From: Monarcha castaneiventris obscurior | Lineage: Eukaryota; Chordata; Aves; Passeriformes; Monarchidae | Assembly (NCBI GenBank): GCA_026261815.1 | Contig: JAMPIT010000884.1 | Span: 17,754,210-17,818,209 of the forward strand | Reading direction: 5' to 3' | Length of the DNA: 64,000 bases | In this document: in pieces, positions 11,666 through 48,500 of the stretch | Layout: each line of letters starts with the position of its first letter | How positions within the stretch are numbered: position 1 is the stretch's first letter | The notes under the pieces: model-generated | Databases searched by the model: none | The model's input: only the letters and a program-made list of their open reading frames with translations | Told to the model about the DNA's origin: nothing | Program-made: the position numbers and the translations under genes

Positions 11666-14600
11666 GTCTCAAACATAAGGTGATGCCGTTAAAGCAATTC
11701 TATCTAAAAGTTTACCTCCCAAATGTTGGAATGGATTTCTCAAACTAAAAAAAGACATTTTCCTAGGAGGATAGAATGGTGTGTGTACATGAAGATAGCT
11801 ACAACCAGTTCAGATGTTTTCCTAGTTGTTTAAAATTAAATGTGACATAGTTAAGAAAACAATCAGGTATTTCCAGCATTTAAATATTAACAAGGACAGA
11901 AAATAGTTACTGTGGTCTGAGGTCATCATCAGGGACCTACCAGGAATGATGTCAGAAAGCCTGAAAATATTTAGTAGAAAATGAAGAAACATTATACATA
12001 AGGACACAGCCTAGGCTTATTGCCACAATGAAAAATTACAGCTGCATAGCATTTTATTTTAAAAATCATCATTATGATTTAAAGTCTTATCACTAATATA
12101 AATATTTTAAAATGTATTTGGTTTATATTGACAGCTCTGGTAATTCTCTTGTATTAGAACAATTTGTTTCCTTTAAAAAAAACCCCTTTGAATTAATGAG
12201 TTTCCAGATTTTTATGAAAGAGTAAAAACTTTCGATCCTAAATTTTTTAACTCTATAGTCATGCTAAAAAATGGTATTTTAATAGCCTCATGTAAGCCTA
12301 TTCAAATAATTACATGCTCTTTTCATTATTAAATGATTTTTTCCATTATACTCCAGAATCAGAGTTCAATATGGACTTTTCATTTTGTATATCCTTGCCA
12401 CCCCTGAGAGAGAAATGTCATGAAAGCATCCTCACACTGGTCTTCAGAAGCTACTGGGAGTGTCTGACAGATACAGACAGATTTCACTTGTACTCTGTAT
12501 TTGACTTTACAACCCCAAATTTCTGTGTAAGTCACACGAGGTGCTTTTTTCTGAGAAGGTGTGAATGATCTTGCCCACAAAGGTGGTGGGTAAGGCCATG
12601 GGCCAGCAGCAGCTGAGCACCTGAAACTGACAGTGACTTTTTTGAGCTGAAGGAAAGTTGCATAGAAAGGGGAGGGTGGAAAGAAGCAGTTATGTATTTA
12701 CCAGAACCTGAAGTGGCAAAGCTGAGCACAGTCTGGGATCTGTTTGGTGAAGCAGGCAGAGACTTGTCCTCCACTTTTTCTGGGAGATGACAGGTCTGGG
12801 GTGACTCTGAGTTTGCTGCTTAACTTGGTCCTCAGTCTCTGCTGTGACTGGCAGCCAACGGGGTGGATGTTTCTGGGAAGCCTCTTATCCCGCCTTCTCT
12901 AGAAAAATGCTTCACTGTAGAGGTAGCAAAATGAGTTGTAGGCACAGCAAAACCACAAGCCAAGGGCTCTCAGCCACTGCTGGCTAACTGGGTTCACGGA
13001 AAGGTAAAAAACTACATATTCTGCGTGCAGACTCCAAACCCTAGGACTTATTGCTTCATGGAGCAGGAGGCAAAGCAATTGGCATTGATAACTGAATGAA
13101 AAAAGAGGGAAAACCAGAAACCATTCAGCTGGGAAAGAAGCAGTGAGGGGAACTTCATTACCAGATCTTAACTTCATCATTGTTTCAGAGAGCTACTAGA
13201 TGAGGTATGGCAGCATGTGAGGCCTGCATGAGCACAGAGGGCTTCCTGCCACTCATCCCAGGCAAGCAAAAGACTCGCAGCACACTGGAATACTTTCCCT
13301 CCACCACCTTTAATATTAATTTCTTGTTCTAGTGAAATCACACTTATTAGCAACCTCGGCTGCCTCTTCCCCTCTTCATGTGTGACTCCCATTGCTGCCA
13401 AGCTTCTGATACTCAAAGAAGGTCCAGCTGAAGCGAAAATGGGCCAAAATTGTATCCAAAAAAGCAGGTGCTGTGAAAGAGCTGACCTCCCATTTGTGTG
13501 GGCTGTGCCAAGTACCGGGCTCAGGTCTAGGCTCCCACCTGTGGTGTTCTCCAGGGACTGTCCTCTGCTTGCCAGGAGGACCACTGTTTTCCACATTCTC
13601 TCATCACATCACACCCATGCTTTGCTGGAATGTGTATTTGTCCACTGTTTCCACCTTATTTCACATGGTAAACCCATGTAGACAGCAGAAAACCTGTTTT
13701 GTTGCAGATCTAGAGGGGACTGAAGCAGGGCTCACTCGGGGCTAACCTTGCCCACTGCATCTCCCACCCACCTCTTGCTGGCTTGGGCAGAGAGTGATCT
13801 CTCTCTGGTGCTGCTTGTGCTTTCAGTTAATGAAGAGAGGAGCAACACCCAAATTCTAATCCCTGCTGCACGGTGATGTGGGTGCAAGTAACACACAGAC
13901 AGAAGAGAGCTCTTGTAGGAAGACAATGTATTTATAAAACACGAGGGAGAATCTGCGTATCCCCCAGCTCCAACAGAGAGGTGGGCCCAGGAGTTGTCTT
14001 GAAGGCACAGAGCCACTTTAAGGCAAGTAACTCAAAGGTACAACTCAGATTTTCAACACAAGGCATCTGTATCTAAAAAACAATCAACTTCAGACATTTG
14101 TAGGCAATGAGGAGAGATGTTCATACTGGGCAAACATTAAGACAATGGTGAAACAAATCATATAATAATTTTCACACAACACACTTTGCTCAGATTAAAA
14201 GCCAGCCCTTCTTCATTCCCTTGCTGACCAGCAAAGCAAGCCCGAGCACCACAACTCAGTCCTGAAGACACAGGCACATCTGTAGGCAGAGCCCCCTTGC
14301 CCTGCACCTCACACTCGGTGCCCAGACTCCCCAGCCTGGTCACATCCTACCCTGAGGAAGGTCTCTAGTGCAGCATGGTCCATCATCTCCCCAGCCACAG
14401 AGCTTCCGAAGCAGCTTGCTCCTGGCCTGGTGCAAGGAAAATCCTATGCAGCTGACTTCCTCTGGCTGTCCAGGCAGGACACAGCCAGGATGCACACGAA
14501 GGCCAGAAACCCCAGCACAGCTTCCTAAAAAGATCCTGGTGACAGAAATGTGACCAGCTGTTGAGGGGAGTCAGCTTCCTGGCCATGTCCTTTCACTGCA

Positions 14601-17600
14601 TGGCTAAGGGATCTGCTCCTGCTGTGCTTCCTGCTCTCCCCCTCTTTGTGACTCTGTCTGGGGAGAAAAACTGCAGCTCCTTTTGGAAGAGGGGCAGCAG
14701 CCTCAGAGCGAAGCCCAGCGCTGCTCCTGCAAGGTTTGCTGCTGGCCAGTGAACTGGGGACTGTGAGTTCCCTCCCTGCAACCTGCAGTGAGGTCTCTGA
14801 GCTCGTGGGCTGCAAGACAGGTTTTGTCCCCAAGGGGTCTCCAAGCTCCTCCATGGAGGCTGCCTGCTAGTGCCAATTAGCATTTAGTTTACTCCTGCAG
14901 TGCTTAGATACTGACTGAGAATTCCCACTGGAAGGGAAGAACATTTGAGACGGCAGCCTTGACAGTGGGGAAACTGGCCATCAGGAAACTGGACTGAAAA
15001 CCAGTAACTCCTTACATCTCCACCAAGGAGTCCTCACGAGGTAGTTCTGCTTAGCACTGGCCTGGGCTACAAGGAGTGAAGGGAGGAGTACAGTCACAGC
15101 TGAAAAATGGGGGCAAAACCCTCAAATTCTGCTGGCAGTGCTGCAGTGAGGGGTGCACCCTACTGTCCAGTCCACTCTTTGCTGGCTGTCCTCTGTGGTG
15201 GGGAAGAGGGGCTACCCATGTCATTTAAGCCAAGTGAGTTACCTTCTGGATGCACCTAGCTCTTGCCAGTGCCTGCAGATGAAGGCCAGCGGCAGGCTGA
15301 CTTTAGGTGCTGCAGACCACACCCACAGCCAGATGTGGAAGCACACGGCACAAGTAACTCTTGCTCCCCGTGCTCGACTTAGGGGCTGCAGTGAATCCAG
15401 CAGTGCTCCATCTGCAGAGCGGGCACCACGCAGTTCCCAGCCTGGTGGGGCCACACAGCTGGGCCTGCTAACGCCTCGCCGTGTCCCGGCTCTCGCCCTC
15501 CCGACAGCCTCTCCCCATTCCACAGGGATTGCATGACACAGCCAGCCTGGACAGGCTGCGGAGGCACAGTCCTGGAGCCTGGAAAGCAGCTCATCTGCAC
15601 ACTCGTGGAGTTGTGCCTGTGTCTGAGGGAAGCACAGGCTCTGACACGCACCGAGAGCATGACTGACACTGCACATTCCAGGCAGAAACAGAGCTTATTG
15701 CAACATTGCATCACAGGGCTCTGGTCTCCCAAACTCCTATAATACTTAAAAAAAAAATAAATAAAAGAAGTGTTGATTGTTGTCAGCCTCTTCCCTCTCA
15801 CCCCAACTGCAGCGATTTAATTTCTTAGTATCTGCATAGGTAAAGTATTTTCCCTCAACAGGAAGACTACTCTGGCTTGGGCAGCTGGCTAAGGCTGCCT
15901 CTTCTGGGATATTCAGCGTCTCCATTCTGGCAAAGGCTCCATGGATTCAGAGACACAACCACCTCCTGTCTACTTCTCACCACAGCTGCACACTGCGCAG
16001 CAGAACTTTCTGGTATCTGGTTGAACTTTTCTAAATCCATCAGTCACAAAACCCAGACTGATGCAAACAGATGATTTGACAGGATTTCTATCTCACGTGC
16101 CAGAACTTGCACATTCAGTTTTCTACTGCAGTAGCGGAACTTGATGGACTTGTCGAGCACCACAGACCCAGTAATAAATGAATGCCTATTCTGAACTGGC
16201 ATCTACTCCACCAGCAAAGAGCAAAAAAATCTAGTACCATGTCAGTTCTGCTTGTATTCTGCATCCATCCAGTACTCCTTCCCAGCAACTCCCCACACAA
16301 CTGGGCACCATGAGCAGCATCCTCTGTCTCACTCTCCTCTCAAGCTTGAGACCAGTAGCAGCCTTTTCAGCATGGTATGGGGACACTGAAGCTCCAATGT
16401 AAAGCACTGACTGAGCTGGGATTTCTGGGTTTATGCAGTCTTCTAAAATGGTTACAGGGTAAAAAAATCTTGCCTTACACTAACAGGAGTTTTAGGGGAT
16501 GAGACTTCCCTGTAGCATCAGGCCAGCTCTCTCTCCACAGTTCTTGCATCAGTGACAGCATGGGTCTGCCCATCCTTTAGTTCACTCATCCCTCTTCTGT
16601 CCTCACTGCTCGTTACACCCAGTGCACGTGCTGAGACCTGAGGCCGCCTCCTCCGTACCAGGCCAGAGCTCCCAGGGCTGCTCCAGAGATGAAGCACCAA
16701 CAGCTGTGCTGGTTCTTCAACCAAGAAGCCTGCTCTTGACCTAAGAGTCAAGCTACGACAAGACACAGCTGTGAAGCCATAACTTATTAAATTAACTTTT
16801 AGATGCTGAATAAATGTACAGGATTTTGAGAGCTCTGTCTCCTCTTCTGACAAATCACAATATTTCAACTAATAAAATATTGCCACTTCTTCCCTGCTAG
16901 GATTTCCCTGATATTGTTAGGACAAACACATGTCTGTCAGATAAGGCTGCAAAGTTCCTCCTGAGATGCCCTGTTAGCTTCTCTGTCCAGCCCCTCCACT
17001 ACCCTCAGGGAGTGGATCAATAATTCAGGTGGAACTGTAACATCACCGTTGCCACTCGCCCAGCTACAGGCAAACGTGGCTCTTGGAAGGGAAATGTATT
17101 TGCATCTCCATCCATGGCCCATGATTTGCTCAACACGAGCACAGTTCTTCCTCATGACCAAAGTGAAAAGCACAGAGAAACATCTAAGCACCAGCAGCCT
17201 AAAGTGCCTATCAGCTCCTCTGCATCCAGATTTCCTTGAGTCAGCACATGGGCATGTGGGTGCAATACTGATCAGAGAACTTTGGTCCCCTGTCCAAAAC
17301 CATGGATACTGGAGAGATGGCAGAGGAGAGGAAATGGGGACGGTTGTGGGTTCTTTTTTTTTTTTTTTTCATTCAAGTACTGAAAGAGAAGCTGCGTTGC
17401 TCTAAATAAACCATTCTGGGCTTAGCTGGGATTTGTGTTTGTTTGGTGCAAGACTCAACAGGAAACACGGCACCTCTCCCACTGTACCTTCCACCAGACT
17501 GCACGGCAGGAAATACAAGTCCTTCACTTGTCACCATCTCCCCCGCACGCCTTCCCAGCCACACACGGATCCCACGTCTTGGATACAATGGCTCACTAGA

Positions 17601-17764
17601 GAAGCTCCCGCTCCGCTAGCCTCATCATCCCTTCCTCGGCTGTGCCATCCCATCAGAGGGCTCTGGAGGCAGAGGAAGAGTCTGGGCACTCGGCTGTGTG
17701 CCCCAGTAAAGTGCACATCTGGATGAGATGGTGGACAGCTGCTGAACAGCTCCGGGGCTGAAGG
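11666..17764. other. Convergent intergenic interval; includes B4GALNT3 3' UTR on the - strand
   Basis: No further protein gene or repeat family was recognised. The part 11.66-12.4 kb is markedly AT-rich with runs of A and T. The B4GALNT3 3' UTR must begin at 17764 and run leftwards, but its end is unclear: candidate - strand signals include an ATTAAA complement near 15816, a TATAAA-type signal near 13930 and an AATAAA complement at 12053-12058. Confidence 0.5.
17354..17370 (+). repeat. Poly(T) run of 17
   Basis: An uninterrupted T17 run, equal to A17 on the - strand, lies about 400 bp past the B4GALNT3 stop, probably within its 3' UTR. It may be a simple-sequence run or the tail of an old retroposed piece; no element body was recognised. 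Confidence 0.8.
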
Positions 17765-39502
<21,738 letters not shown>

Positions 39503-42500
39503 CTGTGCAGAGGAAACAGAAAGGTGTCAGGGAACAGGGTAAAAAAAGAAAGTGTAGCAGTCACCAGAATCAACTGGTCTTTACAAGGCTGAGAGACCTC
39601 TAACAGCCTGGAATGGTCCAGCAGAGACCAGGCATTGTTTATGTTGCTTGGAGTTGGCACACTGGCACAGAGAGAAAAACTGCCTTTATCTTCCTTAAAA
39701 GATCTCCCTCCTTCTTATTAATTTAATACTTAAATTGAAGATTAATCGTAGCTCTAAAACATATGTCAGAGATTTCATTAATCACCACAGGACTGGGAAC
39801 TTTTTTTTAGATTACTCAGATAATCCCAGTGGTCAAACTAAAGAACATCAATTTTTATCCATTAGCAATGCCAAAGAAAAACAAGACCATAACTAGATTA
39901 CTAATTAATTTAACCATCAAAACCATATTATTCTTATATGCACCTATTTTCACAATAAAAGCTTCAATTTTCTTTTCTTGAAGGAAATTACGGGCAATCA
40001 TTTGCAACACCTGAAGTATTGGCAGTGATGCAGTCAAGGACATTGCTATTCAAGTGAAGTCACCTTCCAGGTTCAAAGCAACTTCATCTGAAACTCCCTT
40101 CCTTTCTCATTCTGCTCAATGCAGAAGTCAGGATCAATTCCGATTTCCTTCCAGAACTTTGGTGACCTCCTGGGCGTAGGAGGGACAAAGACAAGGAGGT
40201 GCAGCACGACCTTGTAGCTCCCTGTGCCTGCTGCCCCCATCACTAATGAGACAGTGCTGGTGAGCAGAGCTCAGACCTCCCAGCAGTGCTACAGTGCCTC
40301 ACACTCTGTGGTTTTCAGATCTGATAAACATTTTGGCACTTAGTCAGCAACTAACCAGGCTGCCAGCAGCTCAGCGCTGTGCCCACGCCGCACGACAGCT
40401 CCAGCCTGAGGGGCAAGTGCCAAAACCTCCACCAGCCCCGGCTTCTGCCAGCCTGGTGGCAGCCCAGATCAGTACCCACACAGCAGGGAGCGGAGCCAGG
40501 CTCTCTCCCCATTTTCTTTCAAACTGGGAAAAGCTCCTCCCCAAAGCTCGAGGAGGCCCACAGAAGCTGGCTACACAGGGAACCACCCCCACAGCTTCAG
40601 GTCTGAGGGTTCAGGTGAATGGTCTGAGCCTCCTACTCGATTCCTACAGCCAGAGGTGGCAGGAACGTGCTCTGAGGGGGAAGAACAGCCCACTGCTGGG
40701 GAAACATCTGCTGTTCCATAGCCAGCATGCCCACCTTCACCCAAGCCACCTATTTGCACCTCACTCGCCCAACCAGCAGCACGGGAGACCCACTGTGCCT
40801 TAGGCAGGAGCACGCTCCATCCGTCTGCTTTGGAGGGGGCTTTTACGAGCCACATGGCTTAGATCATTCCCCAAACATCTCTGGGCCACACAGAGGCCAA
40901 GGCAAACCCCAAACCACCCCAGGAACTAGAATTCACAGACAGCCCTTTGCCAGATCCCCCTCCCTGGCTGCACTAAGCTCTCAGCCCGTTATTTTAACTA
41001 CAAACAGGGTTGAAAACCTCTGTCTCCACTTGCTCCTGAATCTGGGTCACACAGGGTTGGGCAGAGGTGAGCAGACAGTGAAAATGTTGAAGCTGCCTCC
41101 TACAGTGTTCTGGTCAAAGGGGGCAGTTAACAAAAAGAAAGTGCAAGAAATGTGAAAAACATGAAAGTAGTCAGAGATTCAAGTGAGAGACGAGGCTCAG
41201 AGGCAACTAGGGTGTCCTGCTTTCCTGATGTGGGTGTTGGCTTGGATGTGTGGGTTTCATTCAGGCCCTGTTAGATGCTGAACAGCCACAGATTTCTGAT
41301 TGAGATCTTCTCATCCCCAGATTCTGATTTGAAGCTAATCGTTTGTGACTAAAAATATCATGGTCAGTATTTGTCTTCTGCAGAAGATTTTTCAGACACT
41401 GGGTGAGTAATCTACTGATTAATGCAGCTAAGCACAACTTGTGCTTCAGGGACTGACTGTCATGGGAAAAAAGGAGAAATTCCTTTGTCTTTACATAATT
41501 TTACATGTAACTGGTGAGTTTCCCTCTTGTTCAGAGCAATGAGGCAGAAACCACTACTTGTGAGTGTCCCACAACTGGACACATGGCCCCACTTGGAATG
41601 GGACTGAAACAGACTTTGTAGTTCATGTGAAGTTCAGCACTTGCCACTTTGAGGGCTCCTCATAGTAGTGGGAGAGGACAGCAGGCTTTTTTTTCAGAGA
41701 ACAGACCCAGTATCACAGAATCATAGAATAACCTCAGCTGCAAGGGAGCCACAAGGATCACTGAAGCCCAGCTGGCTAGAGAGGAACCAAGAGAATCAGG
41801 GAGGAGAAAAAAAAAGGCAACAAATCAAGTCAGTTCACCCTTGGAAATTCAGTGAGGGAGGACACCAAGAGAAGCAGGTCTTTTGTGAGGAGGGGAGAGG
41901 TTATTTGGTTTCAGTGTTAAACTCAGCACCTCCCTGCCCCGCGGAATAAGCTCAGGATGAAGCATCAGTAGGCTGCCTCTGCTGGGAAGGGTGCTGGCCA
42001 CCACAGGCAGCCACTCTGGCTGCTCCACGGCTGGCACGGAGCCTGCGCCCCGGCAAACACAGAAGCCTGGCTGCACACAAGTGCCAAAGGCTGACATTTC
42101 TCTGACCCTTGGAGAAGAGAAGAAAGGGAGGCAATTCTCTGTGTTGTACAAATATTTACCTAACACATCAGCCAAGCACAGAACAGACAAAGGAGCTACG
42201 AATTAATCTGGAGGCAGTGATTTCCTTGCTGGGTAATTTGCACTTTGGCAAGCCAATTCCTCAGCATGGTAGGAAATGATTTTCAGAATATAACAGGATC
42301 AACACACCCCTTAGAGAAAGTTCTTGGCACTCCAGTCCCTTCTGAAAAGACTGGCTTTTCCCTGGGGGTCTCCACAGGACACCCTTGGAGAAGGACCTGG
42401 TTTTGCCCATGCTTTCCTCACTAAAGGGAGGAAACTACAGAAAAGACAGATCTCCTGCAGCTTCCTGCAGTCAGAACACCTCCCAAGGCCAGCTGCTCAC

Positions 42501-45500
42501 CAAGGTTTTCTCCACAGCACATGTCACAGGATTCAAGACATGGTCTTGCAGGTCTCCACTCCCGTGTGGAGAGCGGAGCCCTGAGGCCACATCCACTGCC
42601 CTGTCTCAGGAGCACCTGAGCAAGGTGATCTAGCACAGGTTCAGCCTGTCCTCAAGCTCTCCATGAGCACTGCTCACCAGCTCGAGCACTCTCTTGATGG
42701 CTACTTTATGTCAACAAGCCTACGCCTGGAAAAAAGCAGGAGTCAGGAACTAAAATACCTCAGCAAACACTTCAGTGTTGCTAAGAAGGAACGCCAGAAC
42801 TACTAGCTTTGATGGTTTTGCTCCAGTCCCTCTACAAAACCGGTTCTGGCTGGGATGTGCAAAGGCAAAAGAACCATGAAGGCAGGAATCAAAGGCTTGG
42901 GAAGAGCCTGGCTCAAAGCCAGAGGAAGATGCTGGGCCAGGCATTGCTGCATTAGCCTGTCAGACAGATGCACCAGCCAGCTCCTTGCCTTTCTCTCTTC
43001 TGGGCATCATTTCCCGAAGCATTTCCCATCACTTCCCCAAGCACACCAGTTGTTTTCCAAGGCTATTTTTTCACCTCAAACACCTCCAAGGAAGGCAACA
43101 CTGACACAGGCACAGCTTGCCAGAAGCAGCAGCCAGCCTTGCTGCCACGTACTCCTCCCTCCTTGGCATCAGTCTGATCTCTTTTCTACAAGCAGAGGCC
43201 CATCTTTCTTTCTACTTTTGCACCCCAGTGGTCCAAGGTTCCAGTCTCACAGGGATCAGCCACTGCCCAAAAACATGAAGGTGGTTATTCTTCAGACAAA
43301 AGCGATCCTTTTTCTCCCTGTTCCCATCAGGCTGGCTGGCAGATGCCTGCTGAGGATCCAAATGCCCAGCAGGGCTGACCCTCAGCTGCCCCTCTGGATT
43401 CAAGATGGGAAGCCCTCAGGACTTGAGCTTCCTACTGGAAATAAGAGGCAGGTGAATACAAAGAAAAGGCAAAGAAGCTGAAGAGGAAGCTGAGACAGAT
43501 GCTGCATCCTACAGCAGAAACCCCCACCCGAGGCAGCCAGTCTGGAGCCAGTGGCCCACAGATCCAGTGAATCAAACATTAAGAGACAAAAAAGCTGTAC
43601 CAAGAGAAAATAAGATGGAGATGAGTCTTGCCTAGGGTCTGGTCAGGTGCGAGGGCCGTGGCTGCCTCGTCTTAGCCGTGCTTTTTACTGCTCTTGGGTT
43701 AAAAGTCGGTGAAGGAAGCTGCAAATGGAGATGGAGAGCTCTCATCCAACAGTAAAAACTCTGCCACAGCAATGCACTTGAAGCCCAGTTTTTTTCCAGT
43801 TCACGAGGAAAAAATAAAATAAAAATGAAAAAAGCAGAAAGCCGCAGCCAGAGATAAGAGACAGCAGTACCCAGGGAGCTATCAGGCCTCGGGGCAGGAG
43901 TGTGACCAGAGCTGCTCTGTGTGTTCAGAGATTAGATCCAGCCAGCCACTGCCATGCCCCCGGCCCCAGACAGCACTCGACAGCTCAATTAGCCTGTGGA
44001 GATACCTGGCAATCGTGCAAGGGGAAATCCCAGACCCACTCAGGTGATCAACTTCCCCTCTGAAAGATGAGATTTGATTACTCTGCCGTTGTTACTGCTG
44101 CTTACATAGCTGGAAATGCTATTAACACCCACATGCTAGCCAGCCCTTTTGTAACCCTGCTAAATGATTTCACTCAGCAGCCTCACAAAGGAGCAGGTCC
44201 ATGGGCTGTTCTGCACAAAAGCATTTTCCTTCTTATCTGGGAGCCTTCTCCTCTTCTTTTTGTTGCAAGGCTAGGGCAAGAAAGAAACTGGCAGGAATGA
44301 AGAAGGGTTTTGTTCTCCATTACCCCCAGCATCCACAGACCCCTCAACGTGGCTTGATGTCTTAACCTTCTCTTGGATGGTCTTATTTCTCCTCTTATCC
44401 TGATTGAGTATTTTCAACTTACTGTCATTCCATGGGACTTCAGCACGATTTGAGGTCTCTCCCAGTGTTATTCCTGGCTGAACAGGTATGCAGGTGCAAT
44501 ACCCAATACCCCCAGACACTACCACTAGATGCCTTGCAAACATACTAGTCCAAAAGATGCTGGGGGAGGCTGCTTGAAACTGAACACAAGAAGGTATTTA
44601 GAGAGTTTGACATGCATTTCGCACACCCTGACCAGAGCAAACCCTACAAACACTCTGCAGGGGAAGCAACACCCATGTCCTGGCCTACCACACACACCAG
44701 TGCAGCCCCACAACACCGAGTGCAAAAATCATGAAGATGAGGTGTAAACTGACCTTCTAGAAACAGAGATGTGGGTGAAGGATACAGTGAAAAGGGACAG
44801 CCAACAGTTTCTGGACATAAGGGTGAGTTAGGTCAAGCCATGAATCACAGACAGGGTCAGAGAAACTGCCAAAACACTCCCATTCAAGGGTAGGGCCAGG
44901 CCAAGGGAGTCTCTTTGGTTACTTGTTTAAGCTAATTAAAAGCGTAGACAGAAAAGACTGAACTCCTTGTCCTTAGGTCAAGATTGGAACAACACTCCTG
45001 CAGTTAAAAGGATTCAAGGAGCATGAAACCCGGTACTACAGAAGGAGCCCTGCAAACTTTTCCATTTCTGGCTAGTGCGGAACCCACAAATAAGATTGCT
45101 GACCTCCTCCAGGGACAAATCTCAAGTTAGGAACCTTGTGTGCAGAAATAAATTACCCCATTCTTCCTCCAGGTACAACTCTGATTCACTGCTCTGTGGA
45201 TGGCTTTGCAAACTGACAATAAGCTGCAGAACATTAAAAGTACTTGGGAGTATGATGGAGGAAAAGGCAGAGCACTGCACTTGGGAAGGAGAAGAAAATA
45301 AGCAGACATTAACTATCCAGGACACTAACGCAGTCTCACTGCCAGACTCACCCACAAATTAAACCTTGCTGCTGTTCCCCCCTAGGTATAGGAAATGTAT
45401 TTCATGAAGCAAGGAGGAACTGATAAGCAATGGCTGGGGCACTAACCGGTTTTGTGGAAAATATTATTCAAATCGTGCTTCTGCCACTAAAATTTTCCAT

Positions 45501-48500
45501 TGCCCTAGTTAAATCATTAAAGCCAGCCATGCCAAAAGATTATCTAGCAAATATTGCCTGCTGTCTGAAAGCTCAGTGAGGATATGCACACGTGCAGATG
45601 CAGTGCTGGATCTGGGTGAGAAAGACCATCATGTTGCTGCACTATCCTTCAAAATTACAGGGCTGAGCTCCTATGCCAGCTCCAGAAATGCCTCTGTTTC
45701 AACCCAGAAGGTACCAGAGCAAAACAACTGCAAGCTCTTGCCTGTCTGCACTGGCCACGCTGAAGGCACAGGGGGTTCAGGAGCTCATGCCAGCGTGGGA
45801 GGGTGGCTGTGACCTGCAGCCAGCTGAGGAGCCCAGCCACAGAGGCCCCGCTTTGGCTGGGCTGTCAGAACCCCCTGCCCGCAAGAGCCCCGTGTCCTCT
45901 CCTGTGCCCATCCTCAGCTCTTCAACCATGCATTAACCCCTCCGCACCTCCCTCTCCTCTGCCTCTGCCAAACTACACTGAGGAGTCCTCAAGGATTAGA
46001 CTGGGGAAGGGGATAGAGCAGAGCCCTTTGTTTTTCAGGGGAAGGAGGAAACAGTGGCTCAAATGACAACTGAGCAGAAGAGCACCTACTGCTGCTTTCA
46101 GCCGCATAAGATGAAAGCACATTACTTTGGCCCTGCTAACTTCTGCAGCAAAGCAGGGAGAAATGCTGCCTAGTCTGCTACCCTCTTGCAGTATTCCATG
46201 GGCCATCTTAAACCACATAAAACACATATAGAAGCTTTTAAATCATAAAATACATTTTCAGCATTATGGCCATGATAGCTGTGCAGTTAAAATCCTTAAC
46301 TGCTGGCAAGTTCCACTCTTTAATTTAGAGAAGGCATGGCAATTGTGCTGCAATTATGGCGTGCTTGTCCCCGAGACACTGTGCTGCATACAGGCTGCCT
46401 CTGTGCCTGCCTCTCTGTACAATATTGCCACCAAACCAGTCTCTGTTTTTAGAGCTTCATGCACAGCTATGGAGTTCTCAAAGCAGCTACAGCCAGTGTC
46501 AAAGAGGGCAGCTTCCAGGCATACCAAGAGTAAGGGTATTTGAGTAGCTGTCACCCTGGAATCGCTCTTACCAAGCCAGCCTTTTGCCAGTCATTGTCTC
46601 TAAAATATGGGATTTGCATCAAAGCAGTTACTGGCGTGAGATTTGCCTTGCTCAACCTTCAGTAGTTGGAGCACTTGGAAAAACCAGCAGGTTGTGAGAG
46701 GAACAAAGAGTCAGGTGTTCGTATACGAGGCTAGGTTTTGATTTTTATTCCTGCTTCTAAGGTAAAAATAATTTGCTACTTTGATGGTGAACTGTAACAT
46801 TAGGCATTATTTTTGTTTCAAAATTAGCTTTAATCCTGGAACATTTGCATGGGTTTCTATCAGTTCACTCCCAGTGACCACATCCTCAGCTGCTGACTTA
46901 CACTCTGCTGTCTGCTGTATTTTGTTTTTAATACAAATAATAGTAACAACTTAAAAAATTCCTACCTAAACCTCAAGGTGACGAGCATGAAAAGCAGATG
47001 TTCCACCTGTTTTTGATCACTGCGAGTGGTATTCCTGGCACTCTCCCCGTCATCTGGAGGCACTGGTGAAGCCATGCCCTTACAGACAGGAGAGGCAACA
47101 AAGGCCTGTTCCACTGAGGTAACAAGTTATTTAAAGCTGAGGTTTGCCTCCATTTATCAGAGCCTCAGTGCAACAGATCACAGGCACTGCGCTCGGACAC
47201 AGACCTGGCAGGCTTCCTGCCTGCTTTAATTCATATGGACTGCATCATCATGAACCGCAGTGAGGACTTTGCAAAGAGATGCACGTTTCTAAACGCTTTC
47301 AACCACCAACAGATCTGCTGCTTTGATGTCCACAGGATGTGAATAAATGCAATTAATAAGAAAGAACATGTAGGCAGCTTCGCTCCCCTGAGCACGGGGA
47401 GGTACATACAAAAATAAAGAAAGAAAATGGCAATTTTATGCTCAGCAGTCTTTGCCATCTGTTTTTCTTTCTGCAACAGGACTGCCCAAGAGAGCTCAAT
47501 AAGGTCATCCACAAAGCTTTCAGAAAGCTTTGGTAAGTGCATTTTTCTCAACTGATCCAAACACTGCAGCACACAGACTGCCCAAAGAGCTTTCCAAGAC
47601 TTTTTTTTTTTTAAATACAGGAGCTGTCTAGGATGTGAAGCTGGACATCAACTGAGCAACAGACCTTCGAGTCAAAATTTGCTACTGCTTTACCAAACAT
47701 AGCTAATGCATTATTTTTTATCTTGGGTGGGGATTTTCCTGAAGGCTCACTTCCATGTAGATGCAGCATTCCCAAAATATTTTCTTGCAGCTTGATTTTC
47801 AGTCAAGTTCTGTGGAACTTCGTGCTGTAGAAAACGCCATTCGCTGCTTCCATGAGAAAACCCCCCACACCTTGCTTACATCTACTTGCCATTTCTATTT
47901 GCCATTTTGCTCAAAGCTGCTGTAGCCATCTTCTCCCCCTGAATTCACCTCAAAAGCAATAACTCACTCCCGCTGAAATGCCATGTTTCCATGGTCTCTG
48001 CACAAAATTCCTGCCCCAGACTGTAAGTCTCAGTGGTGCCTGGAGGCAGACTGTGGCCATGGTTATGGGCAGAGGAAAATAAAGAAGGGGCTGGACAAGT
48101 ATCTGCCAGAAATGGTGCAGGTAGGGTTGACCTGACCTCAAGGCAAGGAAGCCAGCTAAACCAACTCTCCTGCAGGCCACCCCAGAAGTATCTCATGATC
48201 TGTTTAAATTACTTTCAATTGCCTGCGTTCTTGGGGACAGCAGAAGGAGCGTTCTGCCCGTGGCTGTGCACGGGATGCCCTGCTCTGACATCAAACAAAG
48301 CCCTGAAGACAGAGTCCCCTCTGACTGCGGGACAGCACAGCAGCTCCCCAGCAGCTCTGCAGGCACACTGATGAACATCAAACCTAGAGGAATGGAACAA
48401 GTCTTCTAACAGAGCAAAGAGGAGCTGGCAGTGCAGTGACTGAGGTACTGCTGTGGTACTGCCCTCTAGGTATGTCACATCAGAAACAATTCAATGATTG

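Noticed and set aside
40294..40803. 169-codon + strand open frame
   Set aside because: No domain, no splice-supported neighbours and composition like intronic sequence.
42855..43481. 208-codon + strand open frame
   Set aside because: No recognisable family; Pro/Ser/Gln-rich composition. Shorter and less striking than the frame at 59011-60126.
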